A stretch of DNA of 64,000 nucleotides from Dromaius novaehollandiae (taxonomy: Eukaryota > Chordata > Aves > Casuariiformes > Dromaiidae). The stretch is taken from contig NC_088113.1 of the NCBI RefSeq assembly GCF_036370855.1, positions 18,186,501 through 18,250,500 on the forward strand. Direction: 5' to 3'. Positions 12,501 through 27,500 of this stretch are shown piece after piece. Position 1 is the first letter of the stretch, and each line of letters opens with the position of its first letter. The notes beneath the pieces were generated by a model. That model was not told the origin of the DNA. It searched no databases and worked only from the letters and a program-made list of their open reading frames with translations. The translations under genes were made by a program, and so were the position numbers.

Positions 12501-14085
12501 CTCCTCCATGCAGAAACACCAGTCTTGCTCCACCACCAAGCAGCAAAGGCAGACCCGTTGTGCAAACTGTTTCCTTCGACAACGGTGATCGAGAGTAAAG
12601 ACAAGTCCTTTGAAAATACTGACAATGACCAACGAATAGTGGTTATTAAAAGACAGGGACTATATGTACTTCGAACTCTTGTCCTTATTGCCTCTGCCCA
12701 TTACTTCACCTGGAACTTTATGATGGGTTATGCTAACATACATGAAATTTAATTTCCGGTTATTAACCCACATAAGGGTATTGCTGTTTTCACAGAAATT
12801 ACATTGCTTCCAATTAGTGCTGCCCTTTGGTTTATGGTATGTTGTTTTTCTTGAAAACCTTTGAACCAGGTTATACACCAACTGAAAGGCATTCTGGGGC
12901 TGTTGAAACGATTAACTCTTTCGAGCAAATACATGCTCATTCATTTGTGGGTATTGTGCTGTTGCAAAGGAAGGGGAACTCAGCACATGCTACCCAGTTC
13001 TTGACTTTTTCTTCTTTCTTGTGCCTTCCTGTTTTTGGCATCCTATTTTCCAGCTTTGCCAAAGGAGATGTCCTTCTTTCTATTACCATGGCAGGATGGG
13101 CATGAAAAAGTAAGGGCAGTTGCCTTCCAGAGTCAGTCGTTTAACAATCACTCTGCTTCTGCTAAAGAAAAGTATTTTGGCTAGCTTAGTCCAATAGCTT
13201 TGTAAAACTTGTACAGAAGAGACACCAAGAAGCAGGAAAGGGTGTTACTATAACTCAGGGACAGTTACACACAAGTCTATTTGACTGTCTTGTTCAGTGA
13301 TTACTCCCACTGCTCATCTTCCTCCATGCTACCATGAAATCGTACGGCTCCAAGTCTTTAGTCTTTTTGCTTTTCTGGTATCATTTACTCACCTGCTTAC
13401 TTTCAGACAAGTGACATACAGTAGAGATACAGGCAAAAGCATCCTCAGTGCATGTATTTTCACTCTGATTTACTTTCAGCTTCCTTTTATTAAGACATTA
13501 TACTTTTATTATGCTGCCAAAGCCTGTTGTCTCCTGTGCTTATTTATTCTGTCCTTTTATTAGACCTTCCCCAGCCAAAATATTAAAAAAAGGGAATTTA
13601 GCTTTCATCTCTGCCTTTCAAACACTTCTCTAGACTTTCTTACTTGTAGTTCCTACAGAAGAAATGTGATTTAAATTACAGGTGTTGGTACTGGTACTGT
13701 ACCTCTGCAAGGCAAGGTTATGTATTTGTCTAAAAAGGATGAAAATACTACTTTTCCCTCTATTAAAGCTGGTAGCATGGACAAGATCCAAATCTTGTCT
13801 TTTATTTAAATGAGGCATGTAGCTAGCTCTATCCTGTAGTTTTGCCCATAACACCAGCACGTTGCTCTTGCTCCCCAGCGAGATCACTTGAGGAGGAGAT
13901 CATCAGTGTTTCAGTAGAAGAGGCTGTCCAAGGTGATTCAACAGCTAACGTCACAAAACCTTGACTTTCGTTTAGTAGCTCTGACACCCAGGCTGTGACT
14001 TGATGCTAAATAAGCAAAAGCCACAGATCTGAGCCACCCACCAGCATCTTTTGTCCAAACTCTTCGATTTCCTCCAGGATGTCCT
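9501..14085. other. Intergenic, no gene recognised
   Basis: Moderately GC-rich at 9650-11350, then AT-rich. A 256-codon open frame on the minus strand (9631-10401) has no recognisable domain and low-complexity composition. A small cluster of GATA-type motifs lies near 11130-11200. Confidence 0.5.
11133..11197. promoter_or_regulatory. Candidate element: two GATA motifs, TATA-like and T-box-like motifs
   Basis: GGTTATCAC (11133-11141), TATATA (11165-11170), CTTATCT (11177-11183) and AGGTGT (from 11191) lie within 65 bp. Motif grouping only. Confidence 0.2.
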
Positions 14086-14106
14086 CCCCCCCCCCCCCCC
14101 CCCCCC
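14086..14106. repeat. C21 homopolymer
   Basis: 21 consecutive C residues; the true length may differ because such runs are error-prone in sequencing. Confidence 0.9.
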
Positions 14107-17100
14107 GCTTGGAGAATGTGCCTGGGTGGCATGAGGGGTAATTTTGCACTCACCAGGAGCTTCCTGAGTCAGTGCTGACCTTATGGCTCCCATGTTGCCC
14201 CATGCACGTACACGTCTCCATCCTGGGGTTTGAGGACAGAGGTATGGCAATGCCACTTCATCCTCCCGCTCCAGGGAGGCACAAACACCTTATACCTTTA
14301 CAAACCTACCTCTGAACTCTTTGATTTCCAAGGTGTAGAGAAGTCCAATTGCTTTAATTTCCACCAATATCAAGTGATTTAAACAGCTTTTTTTTTTTTT
14401 TAATAAAGGGCTTTCAATTTTAGGGAGGTCATGCCCTGCCTGGATTTCATTGCTATTCAGGAGCATCTCACCACTTTTCAGATGCAAACCCAAGACAAGA
14501 TCTACATGCCAGACAGCCACAGGTCAATGTATTCCACAGCCATGCTCCTTCCCTATGGAAGCAGGAGCTCAGTTTTCATCCAGTCTGAATGGACCTGTTT
14601 AATCTATCATGGCTAGTGCTTCTCCTGAAAGCTGGTCTATAAAGCAATGAACCTGGGATCCTGAGCAGTAAATACATTGCACTTATGTTTTGAGCATGGC
14701 CATATATCTGCAAGGACACACAGCACGCAAAATGGCTCCAAACTTGGTGGGTCTGTGGACATTTATTGTGAAAAGCAGCCAGGGAACAATCAAAGTAATT
14801 GCTGCGGGCCAACGTACATGTTTCTAATGAGTCTTGTTGCAGAGGGACTTATTCAGTGTGTCTGCATTATTTACACAGGACACCACTATCAGTAAGAGGC
14901 CTTATTATCTACTCTATATTTGTTTCTGTATCTTCCAGTTTAGCAACTCTCAAATTCAGTGCATCTTTTTTTTTATTTTTATAGCTTGTTTCCTCTTTAG
15001 TGATATTATCACAGAGCCAATAAAAATGCTTTCCTTCTACATCTGGTCAAGGAAAGATTTTGCTGGGTACACAAGTCATATTTCTGAAAATGCCTCCAAG
15101 TGAATATAAAAAGCTGTTGGAAGCAATTGAGTTTACTGTTGCCTTATGTACTGTCATTAATTAGGAAATAAAGCAAACAGCATTTTATATCACTTGTAAT
15201 CAAAATGTTACAGTCTTAATGTGAAATCTTCCAAGTGCTGAGCCTGGAAACAGACTCTCCCTTTTCATATAGAGGAGCAGAAAAAGGATGTGAAGCTTCT
15301 GTGTTAAAGACCACAGCCCTGATCTTCAGATCGACAGCATAAAATGGGCTGCCATGCTGCAAGGCGAGGTGAGAGCACCCACCCCGACCAGGCAGGCAGG
15401 CACGGTAACTGCACGCAGTGGTTACCCAGATAACCCAGCAGCCACCGTGATTTATTCCACCACTGCAGCATCACAGTAATTCTGGTAACTGGCCAGAATG
15501 CAGCTCCTAGTTTGACTTCCATTCCTGGGTATCAGAAATCAATGTTTCTGGCAATTTTTTGTCTCTGCTTAGAATTTGAGGGTAAAAATGTTGATGTAAC
15601 CTGTTTTCAGAGAATTCAGAGCTTTTCCTGAACTCCCTTCCCTTTGGCAAAAAAGAGAACTTCCAAAACTTTGAGCAAGATATTGACTTTTTCAGGAATA
15701 TTAGTACAAAAAAGCCCAAACAAAATATTACAAAAAGAAAAAAAAAAAGCATTTAATCAGCAACCTCTGTTTTTGCAACCTTTAGCATTAGGTGCCTTTG
15801 TCAATTCCATTAGGACCATATCTGCGCTTTCCGGTGCTTGAATACCTTTATATATTTGGCTCCATATGAACAAACTGGGGGAGCAAACATATTAGTAGAT
15901 CATTTGCCATGTACATGATTCAGATACCCAGACATGTACAAAACCCAGGCAGGGATTAACCAAGTCTGACAGCACTGATGTGACTCCAGTTTTATGTATG
16001 TATAAGCGATAATGAACCAAAGGCCCTGTTTGTCTTCAAATAATGCACAAAATGATTAATTATATGGAGGGGCATGAGTAATAATCACAATATTATATGC
16101 TCTACCATAATGGAACACTGCTCTCCTCTCGCTTTGTTCCTCTAATCTTCGAGAAGCAAATATCCACAGGGTGTTGCCAACAGAGCTGGAAAGAAATTGC
16201 AGTTGCTTACAGTTTATAAGCAGCACTTTTTCCATTGTGTTTTTATACTGCTGGGACATACAGAAAACCTCTTTAGAAAATGCACATTGTTTCTAAAGGA
16301 TTAAAGTGATCTGCAGGAAAAAAAGCAAAGAACTCTACTTGCACAGTACAGACTCTAACATGCTCCCATTAAATTCAATGGCAAAATTTTCTTTGATCCA
16401 CAGTTGGCTCCTAACAGAATGCATTATTTTTGATCAAATACTTTCTTACAGAGATGCATTAGAAAAGAGACAGCCCCTCAACCCCCTATTTACTGTTTAT
16501 TCATCTACTTCTGCTTAAAGGCAAAACATCTCTTTTGCTCTTTTCTTCTGCTCTTTTGCATATTTACCAAAGCGGTTGGTGCAGACAGCTTCCCACCGAG
16601 CTTGGATACTTTGGACTGCTTCTCCCAAGTGCTGCAGCCACCTCCAGAAAGGGTGCCAACCCTTTTGGCAGTGGGGTTTCCACCCTTTCAGGACACTGGC
16701 ATGAGATCCAGGTACAGAAAACCAAACAGCAAGTGAATCTGGTTTTACTCAGCCTTGAGAATAAGCAACTGCCACTGTCCAATTTTGCCCGAGTAGATGA
16801 ATGCAGGTGCCATGGAGGGGTCTGCGGGCCTGGGTATGGTTTGGGATAACTCACCTGTGCTCCCAGCTCAGGGCTGGGATCTTGCCCCAGGCTCCCCGTT
16901 TCGCTCTGCTGGAGTCGGCAGAGGGAGCAGCAGACCCGGCTTGCTCACATCTCCTCTCGGGATGGGGAACTTTGAGCTCAGAGTCCAGCATGAACTGGAG
17001 AGCAAAAGGGGAAGGCAGGAGCAGTCCCAGGCTGCTCTGCAGGACAGAAAGCCAGGCAGCAGCTACTGCACTGCACCAGTCTCTTTGCAGCCCGCCTTTG

Positions 17101-20100
17101 CAGCAGAGCCCCGTCCTCCTCCTCTCTCCCCACCACAGATAAACAGCATGGAGAAGTGGCAAATCCCCCCCCGACAGCCCATTCCTGTACAGTAGGATTG
17201 CCCTGTTTGCCCCTGCAGGGCTCTGCGCTGCACAGCAAAATAGTGACACACTTGTTTTCCTCATTTGAAAAACCAAACCCATTTTTCTGTATGGACTATA
17301 TATAGCTTTTCCATCCTCCAAGTTTAAAAATATTATAGGCAAATTCCTGTCTTCAGGCTATTTTTAGTCGGTATTGTCCACTTTGACATTTTGGTGTCTA
17401 GTATTGAGTTGGGTTGTAAGGAGGCAGCAGAGGTTTTGAAGGGCTTTTCAGTAGGAAGTGACCAGGGAACACAAGCTGTGATGCATTTTTGCATTTTATT
17501 TCATGAATTAGAGCACAGCTCAAGGGAGGCTGTGCACTTCCTTAAGTACCATATTATCTTCTCCCCCAGGGTCCCTTGGGTTTGGAGGGGATGATGAGGC
17601 AATTTCACCACCTGCTTGGGAACCGGCTCTGGACAATGGAGTGCAGAGGAAGGGTTTCCTAACTCAACACTGCTTTTTTGTCACCACCATACTTTCCACT
17701 CAGGGGGATGACTCCCACCTCTCCTTTCCCAGATAAGGCTTGGTTTAGGGGTGCTCTCTGCAAGCCAGCCACATTATCCAAAGGGGAGCAGCATCACTTT
17801 GGCTAGGTCTCCCCACACCTTCCCATTCCCAAGGTCAATGTCGGGTGGAAACTGTTGTATCTATGATTGCAAAAGGGCCTGTTCATTCATTCGGTAAGCG
17901 CATTTCCTCTGTGACCTCTTGGTCCAGCTCTGCCTTTGAAGCACCTCATGGAGGCATTTGCTCACAGTGAATGGAGATTGTGATATCCTTCAGGGACTGT
18001 GCTGAACTCTTGCTTGGGTCAGCAGAACCTGAGCATTGGCAGCAAGATAGAAGACTTCTAGTCTACTCCAGAAATGGTACCTGGATAAACCTGGGAAAGA
18101 AGCTGGTAACTATTAATGTAAAGATAGTACATTCATGATTGTAGTAACATCTGAAACACACCATCAGGCAGCTCTGGCAGTGTAAGTCATTAACATTAGC
18201 CTTTCCTTCAACACTTGGCTGCTCCACAGCATGCCGTTCCCAATATGGGCTGCCCACCAGGCACCCTTCCTTCCTCCGTGGCCTCCAGAGGACCCCGCGC
18301 CACACAACTACACTCATTTCCGAGGAGCAGTCCTGACATTTGAGCACACGTGCCTGTGACCGACCTCTGTGAAGCTGGAGTCTGATGCAGAAGGGAAAAT
18401 ATTCCCTTCACTTGACATACCTACACGTTAAAATGAAACAGACTTGCACAGGGAAAAATCTCCCCCATTATCAGTGTGACATTGTGGAGTCTAATGATCA
18501 TAATCCAATATTAGCATGTGATAGGGATCCTGCTGTTTGCTCAGCCTGTGCTGGAGGAGAGGTTGGACCTTGGGGGTGACCTCTTCTCTGCTCACCCAGG
18601 TCTCCCTTCAACCAGGCTTCCACCCAGCAACACAACCCCAGCATGTCCCTGCTCTGACACAGGTACTTTTGACTTTGGAAGGGGAGAGGAACATCTGGAA
18701 CCCTTTCTCCTCCCTCATTTTACCTGTGTAAATAAGGATCTCCTTAAGAGGGACCAGCCACCAGGAACAGCTGGATTGCTCTGGACCTATCCTCTCTCTA
18801 TTCTGCCAATACCTACTCCCCATGCAGCACATCAGCCACTTGGGGAGGGCAGGACAGGCTCACCACTTCCCTTTGCGGGGGAAAACCAAGGCACAAGGAG
18901 CCAGGTGACTTTCCCTGTCCCCAGACCAGCCACAGGTAGAACCAGGAACAGACACATCCTTGAGGTCTCACAGTGCTCCAGGACAGGTCAGAGACCCAAA
19001 GCTGGATGCAGCCCTCCAAACCCATGGCGTTTAACCAAGGCACCCTCAGGCAGCAGGACAGTCACCTCGAGTCACTGGACTCATGGGATCCAAACTCCCT
19101 CCTGAGCTAAGGAGATAACCAACTCCTTTTTAAAGCAAAGGCAGAGATGTAACATGAAGCTGGAAGCTGAATCTCTAAGGAAAAGAATTCAAATAGTCCA
19201 AGACTAGTAATAGGAAGTCATAAGAACCCACTGAACTGGAATACACCAGAGAAGATTTGCATTGGTGGGAACATTTTTTTCCTTTATAATTCCTTTAGGG
19301 AAATGACTACACACCCTTCCCAGAGCTAGGCCTCCAGCATGCAGGTTACAGAGCAGTCCTTTACTCAAAGGTTATTGTGTAGAGCAGGATTTGGCCCAAG
19401 GCCAGGCTTCTGGACACATGTTGGACAGAAGCAGAAGGCTTTTAATAGTCACTCTCTCCTCTGGGCATGGCATGGCTTTGGTATCATCTGAACTGAGGAA
19501 GACCATGGAGCCGAGGGCCAGCAGCTTTGACATCCCACTGGGATCCAGGAGAGTAAACACCAGTCTCACATCTCTCAATCAATCCCAGCCAACAGGTCCC
19601 AAAGGGACTCCAAAACCTTTCCTCTTTTCATAATAGAGCAATACGTCAAAGTGTTGTATTTGGATGCGAACCTGAAGAACCCTGAGCCAAATGAAGCGCT
19701 TATAGCCATTAAAGCCATATGCTTTGCAGGGAAGGCTGCAGCCAAGTCATTTGGCACCCCAGAGTGAGCCTTGCATCCCCACAAAATGCTGCCCACGGCC
19801 AGCAGCTCGAGCAGAGCAGCCCAGCTGCCCTGGCACAGGCAGGACAAAAGCCAAACTGGCCACATGTGCCTTTTGGTATTTAGCATCCTATAATCTCGCT
19901 GGCTCAGGTAAGGACATCCAGCATGTCAATCATATTCCCATTATTGTAGCTATTCATTATCACAGTGGAAGAAGATACTGGAAGAAACCTTAACTGAAAG
20001 GGGAGGAGAAAGGCTGGGGAATCTGCAAGGTTAATTCACTGGAGTATTGGTTTATTTTTTAAATTAAGGCAAATTTAATCATACCTGAAAACCATTTAAA

Positions 20101-21567
20101 AAAGCAATCATCTCAGGTGCTAAAACAGTGCAAAAACAAGCATAACTGGGGACAGACCTGAGTTATACCTCTAAACCCAAACCAGATAGGAGTTTTTCCA
20201 AATGGCAAGGTGAGGGGAGGAACAAACAGAACAAAACAGCGCTGTGGACCGAGCCAGCCCCATACCACCCCCGCCCAGCTATAAAGGGGACACACATAGC
20301 ACATCAGCAAGTGTCACTCTGAAGCCATTGGTAGGGGGGCTGAAATTTCTCTATCACCTATAAAGCAGAGAAACAGTGGCTGTAGCACAGCTGTACTTTC
20401 TGAGCAGGGAGCAGACCTATCTGGAGCATTTGCCATCTGTATTCCAGCAAAACGCAGAAGCACCGTCAGGTTTCTGGAAAGGACACTACGGGGGAGCTCA
20501 GCGGAGCCCTGTCCTGCAAACACTGCATCCAGGCAGGCGTGTTCCTTATCAGGCAGAGCTAATGCCATGTTCAGGGACACTTCTCCCAGCTGTAAGAGCT
20601 GAACTAAACACTGAAGGCTTGCACAACAGTGGTTAGATGGTGCTAGAGCCCCCCAGACTGCTTTATATCTGCTTGTAGCTCTGCCCGTTCTGCAAGATAA
20701 CTACAAGCAGCAGCACAGGCTGCAGTGTTTACGCATGCACGCTCTCACATGGCTTCAACAGGCAACCAGGTAAAACTCCCATGCACTTAGCTCCCTTCTG
20801 CTTTGATTTTCCTTTATTTGCCCCCAGACAAGATCAACGGGCTACACACAAGCCCCTCTGGAAGGGAGACAGCACAACCTGTTTGAGCAGCTCCACATCC
20901 TCCCTCTGCCTCAGCTCCCACAGACACAGCACTTGTCCCTCCCTGCAAACATCCCTGCCCAGGACTTCAGCAAGAGCCCCGTGCAAGGCCACTGAGAGCA
21001 TCAATTTATAGCAGAGACAGTGGTGATGCTACTCGGCACTATGGAAAGGCTCTTTACATCATAAATTGTATTTAAAAGCCCTTTCAAGACAAGCAAATTT
21101 AAGAGGGCAGTTAGCTTCTGGCACTTAGATGCATAACTTTATTTGAGTATTCAATTTCCTCCTTCATTCATAAAGTAAACATCTGAGTTATCTGAAAGTG
21201 CCTGTATACTTATGCAGTGTTTTCTTAAAGGAGTCAATGGAAGCAAGGCGACATAAAATGCTTCAGAGAGCATGACACAGGAAAACACAAGCCTTTAAAT
21301 TATGCACATTCAGGAAACGGTTGAATTCAACATTTCAGATGGAAAGGTTAAAATGTTTGTGCTGAATTGTATTAAATCTTTCACCAGTAAATCCTGTAGG
21401 AAGCAGAACATTTGAAGGAGCCTACTTATTCCCAGTGTCTAGGAAAGACTCCCAGAGTTTCAAAGGAAAACGTCCATTAATCTCACTGGACAAGTGCAAT
21501 CTAATAAAAGCTGTTGTTAAATTAAGGCAACTTTGTTAAGTGTTTTCCAAATTTAGTCTCTTTCCCT
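14107..21567. other. Intergenic, no gene recognised
   Basis: AT-rich, single-copy sequence. No exon series, RNA gene or transposon was recognised. The AT-rich blocks at about 15750-16300 and 21040-21560 have the look of conserved non-coding DNA, but this cannot be tested here. Confidence 0.5.
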
Positions 21568-21584
21568 CCCCCCCCCCCCCCCCC
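21568..21584. repeat. C17 homopolymer
   Basis: 17 consecutive C residues in AT-rich DNA. Confidence 0.9.
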
Positions 21585-24500
21585 ATCCCTTTTGGTTATG
21601 AAATGAAGGATCTTTGTTGCCTTTTAACCCTAAAATGATTTTGGGGAAGAAAGTACTGTGCAGGGGATTGGAAGCCCATCAAGTAGGGAATAACTTAATT
21701 TACTACACATCTGTCTTTACAGAGGGTATGTTAAGAATTATTTTACATACAGATGTGGTCTTGGTTTGGGCATCACCTTTGTGATATAAATACCCTGCCG
21801 ACCTTAGAAAAACAACACCAACCCCATCCCCTGGAAGTTTTTCAGAAGAGTAGTAGTCCTGGATTCTGAATTCTGCTTCAGATCTGAGGCCAGGAGGACA
21901 GCATGACACCTCTGGGGATGGTCAAGGCCTGCTTGCCAGGCTCAACTGTGCTCCAAGACAGGCTTAGAGATGTAAATCCATCAGCTGGAGCGATGGGATT
22001 ATCCCATACCCCTTGGACAACTCCTGGCTTGCACCACTAAGAGCCCCACTGAAGCACAGCATCTGCATTTCTCAGAAGTGAAGATCCAAGCTCTACTTGT
22101 TAGATTTTTTTTGCTCAGATTGCACAAAGCTCAGATGAATACGGAGGCATTTCTGCCATCACCCTGCTGTTGGACCTTGGACAAGCTGTTGGCCTTTTGT
22201 CTCAGCTCCATCCCCAATAAAACATGGAAACAACAGATGACTGTCTACATGAGGATGATGCTGGGAGGTGGCACCATCACTGTGGAGTAAGAAGTGGCTG
22301 GCGAGGACCCAGCCTGAAAGCCTGTAAGGGATAGAAGTTTCTCCAGTGTTTCATGGCTTAGATTTGCCAAACATGCTTGTTGTCTCTGGATTGCTGTGTA
22401 TTTTTACATTTATACTCAGCAGCACTGAATACAGCACATCTAAGTCATAACGCAGAGGAGACTTAGCTGAAATGTTCATATTCATTTTCATCTCAAACTG
22501 TTTACCATTTGCAGATTTCTTACAGATCTTGTCCGAGGCTGTCAAATTCGACTTTTGAACAAGGATCCAGTTATACTGAATACCCAACCTGTTTTACAGC
22601 CCCGCAGAAAAAGCATCCAACTGCCAAATCTGTATCTAGATGTTTGATTTTAATTCTTTGTATCTAATTTTGGCCCATGCACATCTCTGGAGAAGGGAGG
22701 GGGACTAATCAACTGGCAGAAGGACTCTATTCACAGCCTCTCTCCAAATTATAACTGAATTAAAACTCAATTTCTGTGGAGGACTGAAAGCATCTAGAGC
22801 TAGCTAGCTTCCTATTTTTTTTTTAAATAATTTTGCACTTCTGGAGCCTGGAGACCCTGAGGATCAGAAATGCTGGAACATCTAAGCTTTTCTGTGGTCA
22901 CTGAGACCTGGCCGGGAAAGGAAACTCAGCTTTCTTGCAAAACAAACCAAAAGCAAAACAAACCACTTTTCCTGGTGAGACTTTCATTCAATTCTGCAGA
23001 CTCAGGAAGCTCACGAGATAAGCACCAATCTGAGGATACACTCAGAGCTGGATGGAGCTTAGACCAAAGCTGGTAATTAACAGGAATGTAGCACGCTTAA
23101 TGAATTTCAACACATTTGGGCAGCTGACTCAGTGTGGAAAATAACCTAAACATTTGCAGTGTTTTCTGCAGCTCAGCTGTGTACCTCAAAAAAGGCATCG
23201 GTGATAAAAAGCATGTCAGTCTCACAAGAACCCTTCTGAGGAAATCCCCCAGTTTCCTAACTGGGGTGGGACTAAGGCCGTAAGAGTGACACCTGACATT
23301 TTCTTACCTCTAGTTTTGGATCTCAGTGGGAAATTCAGAAGCCCTGGAAAACAGAATTTAAAAAAAACTTAAAAATCTCAAACCAATTCTGGTTTTGTTT
23401 AGATTTGGTTTCTGATGAAGAGCTAAGTAGATATTTTATCCACACCCATTTCCTAGTAATTGTGAACTGATCCCTAGCCTGCTTTTCTTTGAAAAAAATC
23501 AAAACTGAATTTAGTTGTAAAAGCAAAAGACAGCTTTTTAAACTGGAAAACATGGATGCTGTTGTGGTTTTGGCTTTTGCCTCCTGCAAATACAAGATAG
23601 CTAGTTTGCCATTTATTCAGATTGACTTAAAAAACACACACAGAAGAAACTGTCCCCTGGGACCTTGGCTTAGCATGCTCCCGATGTAACTGATTTTTGT
23701 GGTTAGGTTACAAGCCCCATTTACACTGCTGCAACTAAAATGGTTGGTGATGCAAGAATCAAGCCAGAAAGGGAAAAGCCAAGAGGCATCTTCATTTCGC
23801 AGCCACCACAGACTTCAAAAAGTTGAAGAAAATCAATATACACAACTATAAGCTCTCTCAACCAAGAGGCTTTGAGGTGATGGGGCAGATGTGGCTCTTC
23901 TCTCCCCAGCCTGTCCTGCGACTGGGGTAGGAAGAACCGGTCTCCAAGGACAGGCTTATTGCCATTGACTCTACAAAAGTACAGCTGGCTCTGAAACATG
24001 GGTGCTGTGGGCTGTCCACAAGCCAGCACTCTATGGGAACAGAAGCAACCTGGGTGCAAATTCTGCATCTGTAGGTAAGGATAAAGCGCACACGCAGCAA
24101 TGTCAAAGTCAATAACCTCAAGGCAGAGCCCATCCAAGATGGAGCACTGTTATTAAAACTTGCTGCTCAGAAATGAGTTTTCCATTATTAATATTTTAAA
24201 TTGCAAAATCCTTTCTAATCATGTTTTAATATGAGGCAAAGCTCCATGGTTTAAAAGCAAAGCTCAAGCCACTGCCAATCACTCCTGGGCACAGAGTGAA
24301 GCCTGCCACAGGAATACTGATGAGACTGACTTTCCTGCAGAGATGGAGGCTTCTAGAGGCTCTGAGGTTTTTCAATGCCCTGGGGCTGTCCTGGGAACAG
24401 CACACACCACAGGCACATCCACCCTGTCTGTGGTGCACAGGGCCAAGCCAGGGCTCACCCTCACAGCCTTCTTGTGAAGATGCAAGGCTGGATTTAGGAG

Positions 24501-27500
24501 CAAGCTCTGGAATGCACCATGAGAGAAACAGGTCCAAGAACAGTGTCCCTTTACCCCTTGTGACAGTGTCTTATCATGGGCTTTCTACAGTCTCTGGTGG
24601 GACTCTGCAAGACCCTTCTAGTATCTCATAAAGCACAGGAAGGATTTGCTCTTGGAGAAAGCACCAGTTTGAGGCATGAGCTGAAACACCACTGCAATCA
24701 GCAACCCCAGCTAAAGGCAGTGTGGTTTGGGCTGCTGGTGCCTGGGATGAACTTGGTTATGGAAGAACAGCTGAAAGCTTCCAGCTTCAGATCGAGATTG
24801 TATCAGTCTCCAAAATGGTCCACTAGTAAGTGACCTGTGCCTGGGATATGTGAAGCCACCACCAGAACCTGTCATTTGGCCAGCAGTGGTGTTTGCTCTC
24901 ACCTGTTCTAGGAGATAAATGGAGAAGAGCTGTCCAAGCAGTCAGCTTTTTCTGCTGTGAGTAGTTCTTGCAGCCAAAGCCATGTCTTTATTGCTTGCTC
25001 CAGCAAAAGGAAGGTGATGGTAACATGTTCAGCCACATCCCAATACCCAGTTGATTCCAAACAGACCTGAGGCTCCTGCCTCATTATATCCAGATATAAT
25101 AGCATGTGTATAATAATATATTATTATATCAGTGATGATATAATGGTTTTAAATGCTGTAGGACAGCAGAAAGAACAAGCTTACACCTTTCCTGGTGAAT
25201 TCATGCAACAAGGCTAAGAGAAATACTATTGTTTTTCCTGAATGCTCATGATTCCCAGCAGCCCAGTGTGGAAGCCCTCCACTCCTGTTTGGTGTGGAGT
25301 TATTCACTGGGGAGGAAAGATGAAGGTCAGGCTCAGGGGTGGCATTCACCCCGCGATCTGGCTACAAGCAGCACAGCACCTGCACTCCCTGTCCGCACCG
25401 TCCCACAGCGATGGCCCCACATCAGCGCGTGGCTGCTCTCCCCCAAAGCAAACAAAGGTGGATCTGAATAAACTGCCGCCCCCAAAGGCCACTTTATGGT
25501 GCCCTTTGAGCACTGGTTTCCCTATTTAATGTTTACGCTTGCAGATCCCTATATACACACACGGTGTCTATTATAGCCTCCATCGCACTCGGGGTAAATG
25601 ATTAACATCGCAGATTCCACCTTGCCGCTCACCTTAGCCCTTCTGCTCTCGCACGGAGGGGGTCGTTTCTCCATTATTATTTTCCTACCCCTGCTCCATA
25701 AGGCCATATCACTTAAAGGCGCTTAAGCACAGCTCTCCAGTCAGATGCTACAGTGGGCTCCTGTGGCTAAATGCCTGTCGTTTCCATTCATTTCATGAGC
25801 CAGAGCCATTCATTTTTATTACAAGCAGAGAGAGAACAGATGGGAAGAATGATACCGACACCTGAAACAACAGTAACCTTAGGGTCCCCCTTCACTTCCC
25901 ACCTGCCTCTCCTGGCTCCCGCTCAGCGTCACAGGCAGTCCCACAGAGCAGGGCTGGCCCTCTCCCCTTGCCCCGTAGCAGGGGGAAATATAAGCACAGG
26001 TGAAAGACCAGGACAAGGGACAGAAATTTCCACCAGTATTTTCTTAAGCCGCTTCACTTGATTTGGAAGGAGAAAAAGAAAAGGTGCTCTTGCTTTCTTT
26101 TATTCATCCTTTCCCACAAGTGTACTTCTGCGTTTCACTCATTATTGAGGAGTGCTCCCCAAGCTTTTGCAGGCATGAAGCACCTAATTTTTCACCCTGG
26201 TCCAGGCAGACTCTAATACTTTAATTAGAAATTTGCTACTTTCTCCCAGATCATCAGGAACTGTAAACAGCATCCTGGTAACAAGGTTAGAGATTTATTT
26301 TGGAGAAAGATTCAGCACTGTTACCTTGCACCAGCTGAGAAATTGGCCCTTCAGGCACCTCAAACAAATTTTCAAACAATGCAACAGTCAAAGTCTGCTT
26401 CTGGCCACATTTAATGATGTTATGGAAATGCAGGTTATAACATCTTTCTTTAGATTGCAATACTAACGCACTTCCTACCAACATTAAAAATGGCTTGCAA
26501 GAACACACAGGTGACTTAAATGCCAACAGTCCCAGTGATATTAAAGCACTGTGGATAAACCTGATTTTTGTCAGGTTTGAGCATACAAATAAGCCACCAC
26601 TTTCAACACATACTGCATCTGTGGCATGTTAACCATGGCAGTGTCACTCTTGTGTAGAGGTTTTACTAACACCTGGGTTTTCAGAGAAGACAGTAGGATG
26701 TAGATTCATTAGCAAGAGCCTTTTGTATGTACTATTTCTGGCAAACCTTCCCCTTGAGGAGGTGCTTCCTTGAAATAAAAGCCCTTTGCAAAAGGTGTTA
26801 GCGCTCCTCATTAGCTTTTGGGCAATTCAATGTAAATTTGTGCTGAACAAGAGAGGTTCCTGGAGACACCACCTCCTTCCAAGCACCTGCCAAAAAGCCT
26901 CCTCCAAGAAAGCCCTCTGATGTGATGAAAGGAACAATGCTGTTTGCTTTCCTCTCCTGCGCATACAATGGCGAGATCGAGTATTCAGCTTTGGTTTAGC
27001 GGCTGCTGGAGTAAATAGCTCAGACACTTAACTACAACAGCCCATTGACTTGAAAAGCAACACCAGCCATTTTCCTGACTAGCAGGTAACCAACTGGTTA
27101 ATAAAAGCATCAGAAAGGAGCAGAGAGCCGGGGACCAGAGACCCAGCAGAGCCTGGGACAGCCTTTGGGCCTGGATTTGCAGAAAACAAAGGTTGCAGCT
27201 AACATGCAGGCAGCACTAGGGTTTATAAACACTGCTCTCACTGGAAGTGAGGAGCACATGGTGAAGCCTCAAGCTGGCCAGCAGGAAGGAGGATGCTCTG
27301 CACAGAAATCCCAGCAGCTCTGGTGGTCTGATAGACCCATCCCACACACTTCTGCCTTGGTGCAAGGCAGGAGGAGGGTTTGGCTCTACCAGGCAGTCTT
27401 GGAGAGAAAGGCTAACAGTGCAGAAGAGGTTAAAATAGCCCAGGAGGCAGAGAGTCCCATTAAGAGTTAATGTCCATGAACCCCACTGTTTTTGGGTCAG

